Origin: an uncultured Fibrobacter sp.
GTDB lineage: Bacteria; Fibrobacterota; Fibrobacteria; Fibrobacterales; Fibrobacteraceae
NCBI RefSeq assembly: GCF_900316465.1
Contig: NZ_ONDD01000040.1
Coordinates: forward strand, 1 to 19,238
DNA: 19,238 nt
Direction: 5' to 3'
How positions within the stretch are numbered: the first letter of the stretch is position 1; each line of letters starts with the position of its first letter. Made by a program: the position numbers and the translations under genes. Below are positions 1 through 5,997 of the stretch, in pieces. Under the pieces are notes generated by a model. That model was not told where the DNA came from. It saw nothing but the letters and a program-made list of their open reading frames with translations, and did not search any database.

Positions 1-188
1 GCTTGACGATCTGTTTTTCCCTTTATACCACAGTTTTCTAATCCTGAATTTATAAAGAAAGCGCCATTCCCATTTACATCACTTTGCTGTAAATCAACAT
101 CACCTGTCTGTGAATCGAATAAATCGCCTATCCTAAATTCCTTAAACCCACCCTCGTTCCCGGATACTTTAGAACGAGGGTGAGCTAT
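1..188 (-). CDS. HsdS-like target recognition domain, 5' part, reached by -1 frameshift (partial)
   Basis: This frame is open from about position 200 to the left edge of the window, so the gene runs off the contig. Read in the -1 frame relative to the methylase it encodes FKEFRIGDLFDSQTGDVDL, then a Gly/Asn-rich stretch and INSGLENCGIKGKTDR. That matches the opening of type I/IIG S-subunit target recognition domains (F.IGDLF..TG, then a strand ending in a GI.G.TD-type motif), which choose the DNA sequence that is methylated and cut. There is no ATG, GTG, TTG or CTG codon anywhere in this frame within the window, and a TGA closes it at 201-203, so it cannot start by itself in the usual way. 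The nearest ATGs (202-204 and 208-210) are in the third frame and end at a TAA after about a dozen codons. The likeliest reading is expression by ribosomal frameshifting from the methylase; a one-base sequence error or real mutation is the alternative. Confidence 0.7.
   Translation of the reverse strand, partial: MAHPRSKVSGNEGGFKEFRIGDLFDSQTGDVDLQQSDVNGNGAFFINSGLENCGIKGKTDRQ
149..182 (-). promoter_or_regulatory. perfect 11-bp hairpin, candidate frameshift stimulator
   Basis: CACCCTCGTTC (minus strand, 182-172) pairs perfectly with GAACGAGGGTG (159-149) around a 12-nt loop. It starts 5 nt after the slippery heptamer and lies between the methylase stop and the HsdS-like domain. The loop (GGATA on plus, 162-166) could also pair with TATCC at 129-133 downstream, which would make an H-type pseudoknot. 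There is no U-run after the stem on either strand, so a simple terminator is less likely. The stem is itself translated in the -1 frame, as a linker between methylase and recognition domain. Confidence 0.55.
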
Positions 189-2215
189 TTTCCCAAGCGT
201 TCATCTCCATTCTTGATTAAATCGCTGATTTGCCAAGCCATATATTCCTTGACAACCTTCTTAAAATCATCTTCAGTGGGTTTAATGTCAATTTTCTTGT
301 GCTGGCTATATGTCCAATCATTCCCTTCGAGTGTTATGTAGTCTTCTACAAAACAGTCTTTGTAGTAGTTTAGATTCTTGTTATCCTTCCCTTTACCGCG
401 AACTACAAGATTTACGAGTTCCGCATAGCGTTCTTTGGCGTTGTCAACATCTTTAAGGTTTACACTTTGACTGGATTTTCGACGATTTTGCCTAGCGTAC
501 CCATCATTTGAAAAATCAATGAACTTTACAAGCTTTTCAGTGTCGTGCGGAGTGCCTACATCAAAAACATAAATTGCCGTTTGCACGCTTGATTTGCCAA
601 TAAACAAATCGGTGCTCATATGTATGGATGCAATCAAGGTATTTTTGTTCAAAATCTTTTTTGTGTATCCATCACCTTGTGTACTTCCTGCATTCTCTTG
701 AATCAGAACCGCTGCTTTACCGCCCTTCATCTTTGAAAGAGCTTTCTCTACAAAATTCAATCCTTTGCCGGGAGCAGAATAGGGAGGATTCAACAAGAAT
801 ACATTTGCAGGAAATTCTTTGTCTTTCATTTCGCCTTGTTTATATTTTCCGTCATATTGCGTTGAATCCCCATTGATGATGTTTGACGAACCATCACCCA
901 TCAAAATCATATTCAAAACAGCAAGGATGTAAATTTCAGGAAGTTTCTCAATGCCTAAAAGCTTTTCTGCTTTAATCTTTGCGATTTCTTTTCGTAATTC
1001 TTCAGGGCTTTTTATTTTGTTTTTTGCATCTGCGATCATCAAATGCATCGCTGAAATTAAGAAACCCGCAGAACCGGTGGCATAATCCCAAACATAACTG
1101 TTCATGTTGACTTCTGTAAGTTTTGCCATCAATTCCGTTACGTACCGAGGGGTCAAAACAACATCATTTTCCGCACCATCGGGAACATCGACCCAGTCAT
1201 TGAGAACATTGAAAAGTCTTCCCGTAAAATCAATATTATGCAAATCAGAAGTGAGATAAGGCAAAATATCTTTATGGAGAATGGCGTAGACTTTCCTGAG
1301 CTTGCTTTCGCCATTCTTCGGCGTATAAAGATCCTGATTTTTAAACACATTCGAAAGTTCATGCATTATTGCTTCGCGCTTCTCTTCAGGGAGATTTTTA
1401 ACGCGTAAGAAGTCCTCTACCTTATCAATGATTTTTTGTGCATCATTAGATTTTTTTCCTAATTCTCCCTTTAATTCTTCAACTTCGAGACCTCCAGAAA
1501 CACCTTCAACGCCAAGTCCCGCCATGATTAACCCGACAATAAGCATCACTCTTGACTTGACTGTAATGTTTAAATCGTCATGCATTGTTTGGTTGAGACG
1601 TTTTAACTTGCTTTCAATTTCATCTTCAAGAGCAAGTTTTCTGCTTTCTATTTCTTCTGGCGTCAATTTAAGCTCATCAATTTTTTTAAAGAATTCCTTC
1701 AAGTTTTTCTTTTTTAAAAAACTTAAGTCTGAAAAATCTCCGATTTTCTTGGGTATAGCGAGGTTGTCTTTTGATAAATAGTAAACGCCAATTTCTAGCT
1801 GTAATTCGTTGTCTTGCCTATACCCATTCACACCAATGGCAATTGCTTCTTTATATGTTTCAGTGAAATCAAGAATTGATTTCGCATAGTGAACGGCACC
1901 ATTAACGGCATATTTTGTAACGGCTGTATAATCGGGTTCTCCTTTTTTATTCGTATTAGAAATCAAACCCTTTTCGTCTGTTTTTGCAAAATCACCTTTA
2001 GTTCCTTTGCATTCAATCATTACAGGGATGTTTCTGAAACCGACAGATACAAAGCATTTGATATCCGGAAGGTTTTGACCCGCCCCGCCTTTTTTGCTAG
2101 GAGCTGTTTTAAGAGCTTCATCGATTTCTGAGTTGATACTTTCTGTTTTGGTAAAGTACTTTTCTAGCTGATTTTTGCACCAATCTTCAACTTGTTCTTC
2201 TATGCTCTTTGCCAT
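185..2215 (-). CDS. restriction-modification polypeptide: nuclease-like N-domain plus N6-adenine DNA methylase (BcgI/type IIG-like)
   Basis: Predicted 676-residue protein. The start chosen is the ATG at 2213-2215, which has AAAGGAA about 7 nt upstream; the longer frame would begin with a TTG and lacks such a site. The N-terminus has a PDIKC...IECKG pattern (Asp51, Glu68, Lys70) typical of PD-(D/E)XK nucleases. A helical region (about 150-300) resembles HsdM N-domains. The N6-methylase core carries SAM motif I DYATGSAGF (377-385) and catalytic motif IV NPPY (476-479). It should transfer a methyl group from SAM to adenine and, through the N-domain, may also cut unmodified DNA. The length and R-then-M order resemble the R-M subunit of BcgI-like type IIB enzymes, which work with a separate S protein. 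Here the S-like domain follows in the -1 frame. No separate hsdR is visible. The nuclease call rests on motif spacing only. Confidence 0.85.
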   Translation of the reverse strand: MAKSIEEQVEDWCKNQLEKYFTKTESINSEIDEALKTAPSKKGGAGQNLPDIKCFVSVGFRNIPVMIECKGTKGDFAKTDEKGLISNTNKKGEPDYTAVTKYAVNGAVHYAKSILDFTETYKEAIAIGVNGYRQDNELQLEIGVYYLSKDNLAIPKKIGDFSDLSFLKKKNLKEFFKKIDELKLTPEEIESRKLALEDEIESKLKRLNQTMHDDLNITVKSRVMLIVGLIMAGLGVEGVSGGLEVEELKGELGKKSNDAQKIIDKVEDFLRVKNLPEEKREAIMHELSNVFKNQDLYTPKNGESKLRKVYAILHKDILPYLTSDLHNIDFTGRLFNVLNDWVDVPDGAENDVVLTPRYVTELMAKLTEVNMNSYVWDYATGSAGFLISAMHLMIADAKNKIKSPEELRKEIAKIKAEKLLGIEKLPEIYILAVLNMILMGDGSSNIINGDSTQYDGKYKQGEMKDKEFPANVFLLNPPYSAPGKGLNFVEKALSKMKGGKAAVLIQENAGSTQGDGYTKKILNKNTLIASIHMSTDLFIGKSSVQTAIYVFDVGTPHDTEKLVKFIDFSNDGYARQNRRKSSQSVNLKDVDNAKERYAELVNLVVRGKGKDNKNLNYYKDCFVEDYITLEGNDWTYSQHKKIDIKPTEDDFKKVVKEYMAWQISDLIKNGDERLGK
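188..194 (-). promoter_or_regulatory. candidate -1 ribosomal frameshift slippery heptamer GGGAAAA
   Basis: On the minus strand the last methylase codons are TTG GGA AAA TAG. The heptamer G GGA AAA fits the canonical X XXY YYZ slippery pattern and sits in the correct phase relative to the zero frame. A -1 slip re-pairs the two tRNAs on GGG and AAA and continues with ATA GCT CAC, which is exactly the HsdS-like open frame. The zero-frame stop TAG follows immediately and a hairpin begins 5 nt downstream, a normal spacing for this type of signal. Slippage is predicted, not shown. Confidence 0.55.
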
Positions 2216-2274
2216 GACGGTTTCCTTTATTACGAGTTCCGTCTTTATTAAAAGCAAGATTCAAGTCTTTTTCT

Positions 2275-2361
2275 AAAATAAAAAAGGCGTGGAGTCGCAG
2301 TGCTTATCTAGTCTGCGGGCTACCACACCCTTCTACACAATAAGCACAAACGACCCACGCC
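2275..2361 (-). terminator. intrinsic terminator of the structured RNA
   Basis: On the minus strand a long interrupted stem (7 + 4 + 8 bp, GGCGTGG...CCACGCC at the base) is followed directly by TTTTTTATTTT at 2285-2275. It would end a leftward transcript about 60 nt before the methylase start codon. It could equally act as an attenuator if the methylase shares that transcript. Confidence 0.55.
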
Positions 2362-2486
2362 CCGATAGGGACGTGAGCGTTCGTCTTATCCTCGTGTAGA
2401 TTGAAAGTGGTAGTTTCAGACTAGAGAATAAGAGACGAATCTCAAAAATTCCGGTCGCTCCGAACCATTCGGTACGGGGCTATGTC
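2280..2486 (-). ncRNA. candidate highly structured small RNA (or structured leader) of about 200 nt
   Basis: No ORF is convincing here, but the stretch is full of long perfect pairings. Given in plus coordinates, helix B pairs 2286-2292 with 2355-2361 (7 bp), 2294-2297 with 2351-2354 (4 bp) and 2300-2307 with 2340-2347 (8 bp). Helix A pairs 2308-2315 with 2417-2424 (8 bp), 2320-2326 with 2407-2413 (7 bp) and 2332-2338 with 2394-2400 (7 bp). Helix C pairs 2380-2386 with 2433-2439. Small hairpins lie at 2432-2443 and 2460-2472. A and B interleave (B, A, B', A'), so they form a large pseudoknot or two alternative folds. Minus is preferred because helix B is followed there by TTTTTTATTTT and a TATATT box lies at 2493-2498. 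It could be a free RNA, the leader of the methylase mRNA, or an antitoxin/guide-type partner of a nearby defence gene. I do not recognise the family. Confidence 0.5.
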
Positions 2487-2492
2487 AACTGC

Positions 2493-2498
2493 AATATA
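2493..2498 (-). promoter_or_regulatory. candidate -10 box (TATATT) for leftward structured RNA
   Basis: The minus strand reads CTATATTGCAG here, close to the CTATATTT boxes in front of three plus-strand genes in this window. It would place a start near 2486, at the right-hand edge of the structured region. No clear -35 is visible. The plus strand of the same bases reads TATAGAT and could serve the divergent DUF1016 gene. Confidence 0.3.
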
Positions 2499-2508
2499 GA
2501 TTATTGGA

Positions 2509-3276
2509 ATGGCAAAAAATGCGAAAAAAATTGAAAACCTTGCTGAACGGGAAAAAAACGTCCATAACGCGACAAGTTCCGTTGCCAAGGGTGCCGTAAA
2601 CCAGCTGCTGACAATACGAAATTGGGCTATCGGCTGCTATATAGTCGAATATGAGCAAGAGGGGGGCGACCGAGCCAAGTACGGGGCTCGCCTATTGCAG
2701 AATTTGGCGGATAAGTTGTCCATCAAGGGACTTGATCGACAGTTGCTGAATGCATGCAGGATTTTTTATGTGAAGTACCCACAGATTTGTGAGACAGCGT
2801 CTCACAAATTGCAGGGAATAGACTTTTTGCCCGAAAAAATGCCTTTTATAGAGAAAAAACTCAGGGGCCCAATTTGCGAGTCAGCGTCTCGCAAATTCGA
2901 AACGCCGCCAGAACTGCTTGTAACACGACTTTCTTTCTCGCGCGTTAGCAAATTGTTGATTTTGACACAGGTTCACAGAAAAGTACATAGAAAAGTACAC
3001 AGAAAGTTGATATACTTTGTCAAATCGGCCCTGAAAAATGCCTTGATTGATGAAAAAACCGCAAATGTCCAAGGAAATGTCGGAGAAAATGTCGGAGAAA
3101 AGGAACGGGAAATTATTGAAATAATCGCATTGTCTCCGAGCATTTCGGCGAAAAACATAGCGCAAAAAATGGGAATGACTTCAAGACAGGTGGAACGGCT
3201 TTTGTCTCAGCTAAAAGCAAAGAGGTTGATTGAACGAGTTGGTCCTGACAAGGGTGGATATTGGAAAGTGAATTGA
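2509..3276 (+). CDS. DUF1016 (YhcG-type) N-domain protein with C-terminal winged helix
   Basis: 255 residues. Residues 30-92 (LLTIRNWAIGCYIVEYEQ, AKYGARLLQNLADKL, FYVKYP) and 131-150 (FETPPELLVTRLSFS) match the DUF1016 N-terminal domain of the YhcG family. The family normally continues into a PD-(D/E)XK nuclease half. Here that half is absent: after LSFSRVSKLL comes a three-fold VHRK repeat, an NVGENVGE linker and a winged helix (about 200-254, SISAKNIAQKMGMTSRQVERLL...GYWKV). The latter is of the type found at the C-terminus of AlbA_2/RecG-like ATP-binding proteins. It is therefore more likely a DNA-binding or regulatory chimera than a nuclease. There is little Shine-Dalgarno (TTGGA directly before ATG), and a TATAGAT box just upstream suggests a leaderless or nearly leaderless mRNA. 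It is divergent from the restriction-modification gene, consistent with a defence island. Confidence 0.75.
   Translation: MAKNAKKIENLAEREKNVHNATSSVAKGAVNQLLTIRNWAIGCYIVEYEQEGGDRAKYGARLLQNLADKLSIKGLDRQLLNACRIFYVKYPQICETASHKLQGIDFLPEKMPFIEKKLRGPICESASRKFETPPELLVTRLSFSRVSKLLILTQVHRKVHRKVHRKLIYFVKSALKNALIDEKTANVQGNVGENVGEKEREIIEIIALSPSISAKNIAQKMGMTSRQVERLLSQLKAKRLIERVGPDKGGYWKVN
2785..2897 (+). repeat. two copies of a palindrome inside the DUF1016 gene
   Basis: Copy 1 is ATTTGTGAGAC (2785-2795), AGC, GTCTCACAAAT (2799-2809), a perfect 11-bp inverted repeat. Copy 2 is AATTTGCGAG (2871-2880), a 7-nt loop, CTCGCAAATT (2888-2897), a perfect 10-bp inverted repeat. The copies share sequence but differ by a compensated pair: T2790/A2804 in copy 1 is C2877/G2891 in copy 2. 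They encode the similar peptides ICETASHK and ICESASRK. Confidence 0.75.
2971..3006 (+). repeat. 12-bp tandem repeat, three units, coding VHRK x3
   Basis: Units GTTCACAGAAAA, GTACATAGAAAA and GTACACAGAAAG are adjacent and in frame, each coding Val-His-Arg-Lys. They lie exactly where the normal DUF1016 sequence is lost. Confidence 0.85.
3076..3099 (+). repeat. 12-bp perfect tandem duplication, coding NVGE x2
   Basis: AATGTCGGAGAA occurs twice back to back and in frame, just before the winged helix. A degenerate earlier unit (GCAAATGTCC, from 3061) suggests stepwise expansion. Asn-Val-Gly repeats are common in the linker before this kind of winged helix. Confidence 0.85.
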
Positions 3277-3280
3277 AAAC

Positions 3281-4318
3281 CTAGTTCTCTTCGTCCAGAC
3301 AATTCTTGATTTGCTTGCGGATGTATTCCTTGTGCGTGTCGATTCGTTCCAAGTAACGCGGGTTTACTATCGTGTCGCCGTCGCAAATCTGCTTCTTGGC
3401 GAGAACATCTACATCTGCATAAGAACGGCTGATATGTACGTCTGCCAAACAGTTGGAATCGCTTTCCGAAAGGTTGTTCTCTGCCGCATTCTTGGCGCTG
3501 TCCAAAAGAGCGTCCTTGTCTTTTGTAAAGATTTCTGCCATTTCTGAATAAGTGGCGAAATCATTCTTTTGGCAGAGCGGAGACGGAGGCGGAACGCTGC
3601 TGCTGGATTCCGGCTCCGGTTCTGAGCTGGAACTCGATTGAAATTTCTCGGGATACTTTGCTCTATACTCTTCTTCGGTATAGAGAATTTTATCCCCATC
3701 AACATAAAAATTGGCGGGATATGTTTGCCCATCGGAACATTTATATACCGCAGTTCCCAAATCTCGATGTGTGCATGTGTTACTAGGCACCCCATAAAGA
3801 GGAACATCGTATTCGTCAAGGACTGCTTTTGTTTTGTCTTCGAGGAAATCTAGCTGCTCAAGGGTTCGGGTCTGGTTATTGGCAAGTTGTTCCTTTTTCC
3901 ATCTTACTGTGGCTTGGTAGTCCTGTCCGTCAAGACATTCAAAAGTGGCTCCGACAAAGTTTTCCCAAGCGCAGTGGATGCTAGGGTCGCTTGCAAGCCT
4001 ATAGGGCATCGAAGGGTCATAACTGGAACTGGATTCAGTTTCGCTTGAACTCGATAGAGTCTCTTCGGCGGAACTTGAACTTTCGCAAGCGTCGGAACTA
4101 GAAACGGCGCCCGAATCAATGTCGTAAACGGGTCTGACTCCATAGAGCGTGTCGGTCTTGATTCCGTCAAGGTCGTCGGGCTTGACGATAGAATCGGGTA
4201 GAGTTTCGTTGTTGTCTCCGCCTGTTACAGAAGCGCTTTCGCTATCGCCACCGCAGCTTGCCCAAAAGAATGCGGTCGATGACAACAGGACCTTTTTCCA
4301 GTGTTTGCGAATGTTCAT
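3281..4318 (-). CDS. Ser-rich surface lipoprotein with duplicated Cys motif
   Basis: 345 residues. ATG at 4316-4318 with AGGAG 7 nt upstream. The signal peptide has a lipobox ending WASC, with Cys22 as the lipidated residue, so it should be anchored in a membrane facing the periplasm or surface. Ser-rich linkers (about 72-99 and 228-241) separate segments, a style common in Fibrobacter lipoproteins. Two 24-residue segments repeat the same pattern: residues 113-136 (SIHC...FECLDGQDYQA) and 179-202 (SNTC...YKCSDGQTYPA), each with two cysteines 12 apart that may form a disulphide. A helical C-terminal part (about 250-345) has three further cysteines. Function unknown. It ends 4 nt from the end of the convergent DUF1016 gene with no terminator between. 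Confidence 0.8.
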   Translation of the reverse strand: MNIRKHWKKVLLSSTAFFWASCGGDSESASVTGGDNNETLPDSIVKPDDLDGIKTDTLYGVRPVYDIDSGAVSSSDACESSSSAEETLSSSSETESSSSYDPSMPYRLASDPSIHCAWENFVGATFECLDGQDYQATVRWKKEQLANNQTRTLEQLDFLEDKTKAVLDEYDVPLYGVPSNTCTHRDLGTAVYKCSDGQTYPANFYVDGDKILYTEEEYRAKYPEKFQSSSSSEPEPESSSSVPPPSPLCQKNDFATYSEMAEIFTKDKDALLDSAKNAAENNLSESDSNCLADVHISRSYADVDVLAKKQICDGDTIVNPRYLERIDTHKEYIRKQIKNCLDEEN

Positions 4319-4345
4319 AAGTTCTCCTCGATTTTCTATAACAGA

Positions 4346-4371
4346 AAAATACCCTTTTGCGAGGGTATTTT
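4346..4371 (-). terminator. intrinsic terminator after the DUF4832-like gene
   Basis: AAAATACCCT (4346-4355) pairs with AGGGTATTTT (4362-4371) around a 6-nt loop, 10 bp perfect. On the minus strand the stem ends in a run of five T. It lies 50 nt past the stop of the DUF4832-like gene and before the start of the lipoprotein gene, so it separates the two transcripts. Confidence 0.8.
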
Positions 4372-4420
4372 CTACTAAAAAATGATTTTGTTCTGGATTA
4401 TTTGTATAAAATCGTGTAAA

Positions 4421-5962
4421 CTAGCGGCTTAAAATGGGGTAGTAGGCGCCTTTGGCGGCCTTCCCCGGAACGTTACGGCCTTTGATGTCTGTGGCGCGGT
4501 TTTTGCCTGCCTCATAGCCGCGATTTCCCCGGCTTTCTGCAAAGCGACCCTTCCCGATGGCGGTGCTATTTTCGTCAAGGAGTCCTTCGATGACCGCAGC
4601 GCTACCGTCTAGGCTTGCCTTGTAGGGAATAGTAGCGTCTTTCAGAAGCTTGTCGCCGGTGATAGTGACTTCGGGTGATTCGCTGTCGCCGATTTGGATG
4701 CCTGCTACAGTAAAGGTTGCTTCTTTGCCGGGCAAGAGTCCCTTGAGAGACTTTTCGCTGCGCACGCCCTTCACGGTTATGTAGGCGTTGTGGTAGAGCG
4801 GAGCGATGCCGATATTTTTCACGCGGACAGCTGCTGAAACCTTGTTGACTGCGTAGCCTGTGTTTTCAAACTTGTAGCCTGCATAAGAACTCGCTTCGTA
4901 CACGCGGTCTTTGGTGGCGTATTGGCCTTCGGGCGCGTCGTTGCCGATTACGTATGTCATGTGGTACTTGGCGGCGGCATCTTCCCAGGTGACGCCGTAA
5001 AGGCCTGCAGGGTTCAAGAATTCGTGCTGGTCCTTGTCTTCGTAATAACTGATTTCACCGCCGGCGGGTGATGTTTGCCAGCGATCGGTGCCCATGGTTT
5101 GCCAGTTCTTTTCGTTATCGCCGTCACCTTGGGATATGTCGTGTTCCTTGTGCATAAAGGAGTCGTCGAACAGGCCGAATTTGAGCCCGAGCAAGGTTTT
5201 GTTGCCTGCGATGGGGGTGTATTCATCGTCTGCGGCGTCAATGGAAATGCTCCAAGGGGTCTCTACGAACAATGTGTCAAGATGCCTTAGGAAATGGCTT
5301 TGGTAGTCCTTGGAAGGAAAGTTCGAACCGAGATTGAGCTTGGTGCCGTAAATATGGTATTCGGCCCAGTGTCCGAAACCGGCCTGCACGAATGCAATGC
5401 GCGGGTCCTTGTCGTATTTTGCGGCAAAGTCGGCGTAGAATTGCTTGTAGAACCACTGGAGTGCGGTACTACTCCAGTCGGCATAGTAAGTGGGACCGTC
5501 GCCGCCCGGGTTTTCGGAGAAGGTTTCCAGGTAATTGCTGTTGGCAGCGAAGTAGCTGGGAACTGCGGTGGCGCCTTTCACGCCCTCGGTGCAGTTGGGG
5601 GCATTTTCGATGGTCTCGTTCGGGTATTCAATGCGAAAGCGTACAATGGCTTGGTGTCCACGGCTCTTGATGTCGTCAAGGAGCTTTTCAAAACTGCTCC
5701 AGTCGTAGTTAAGCTTGTCGCCGGTCATGCCTGTTACCACGGCGCAGGGGAGGCAATACGAAAATTCGAGCGAGATGGCGCTCTGCAAGTTCTTTTGGCT
5801 TTTCGCTTGGTCGGGCCAGAAAACGATTCCCTTCATGGGCTCGAGCGATTCAATGCTCTTGTTTAATGCAACGGAACGGTCCGCCGCGAATGCATTTGCT
5901 GCGAGTAAGCCCGTCGCCAAAAACGCAACCGCGCCACTCGCGATTTTTCGATTTTTCACCAT
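4421..5962 (-). CDS. secreted DUF4832-like protein, probable glycan-active TIM barrel plus beta domain
   Basis: 513 residues. The ATG at 5960-5962 is preferred over an upstream GTG because CGGAG lies 6 nt before it. Residues 1-28 form a Sec signal peptide (ending NAFAADR). The rest resembles DUF4832-type proteins. It has a GIVFWP...LEFSY opening strand, YDWSSFEKLLDDIKSRGHQAIVRF (barrel-like beta/alpha unit, about 86-110) and FVQAGFGHWAEYH (191-203), where family members usually have a G.WGEWH motif. A beta-sandwich-like part follows (about 370-465). The C-terminus (GRNVPGKAAKGAYYPIL) is basic and similar in layout to the tail of the neighbouring GH18 protein, perhaps a sorting or anchoring signal. 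It lies 35 nt after the GH18 gene and is probably co-transcribed. Substrate and catalytic activity are not clear. Confidence 0.7.
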   Translation of the reverse strand: MVKNRKIASGAVAFLATGLLAANAFAADRSVALNKSIESLEPMKGIVFWPDQAKSQKNLQSAISLEFSYCLPCAVVTGMTGDKLNYDWSSFEKLLDDIKSRGHQAIVRFRIEYPNETIENAPNCTEGVKGATAVPSYFAANSNYLETFSENPGGDGPTYYADWSSTALQWFYKQFYADFAAKYDKDPRIAFVQAGFGHWAEYHIYGTKLNLGSNFPSKDYQSHFLRHLDTLFVETPWSISIDAADDEYTPIAGNKTLLGLKFGLFDDSFMHKEHDISQGDGDNEKNWQTMGTDRWQTSPAGGEISYYEDKDQHEFLNPAGLYGVTWEDAAAKYHMTYVIGNDAPEGQYATKDRVYEASSYAGYKFENTGYAVNKVSAAVRVKNIGIAPLYHNAYITVKGVRSEKSLKGLLPGKEATFTVAGIQIGDSESPEVTITGDKLLKDATIPYKASLDGSAAVIEGLLDENSTAIGKGRFAESRGNRGYEAGKNRATDIKGRNVPGKAAKGAYYPILSR

Positions 5963-5997
5963 ACACACTCCGTTTTAAAAACTTCGCCTTTACAAAT

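Noticed and set aside
149..182. Hairpin after the methylase stop as a plain rho-independent terminator
   Set aside because: No T-run follows on either strand, and the -1 frame coding for the recognition domain passes straight through it. Kept as a frameshift stimulator candidate.
202..210. ATGGAGATGAAC as an ordinary start of the S gene overlapping the methylase
   Set aside because: In this sequence that frame meets TAA after about a dozen codons and is not the recognition-domain frame. It would become correct only if one A were missing from the run at 188-191, so it remains the main error alternative.
2451..2480. tRNA-like T-arm (CCGAACCATTCGG)
   Set aside because: The 5-bp stem has a 3-nt loop, and no acceptor or anticodon arm can be built around it.
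2971..3099. CRISPR-like repeats
   Set aside because: Units are 12 bp, directly adjacent without spacers, and in frame within a coding sequence.
4030..4090. Low-complexity serine-coding runs as a simple sequence repeat element
   Set aside because: Codons for serine vary (TCG, AGC, AGT, TCC and others), so this is a protein-level linker and not a DNA microsatellite.
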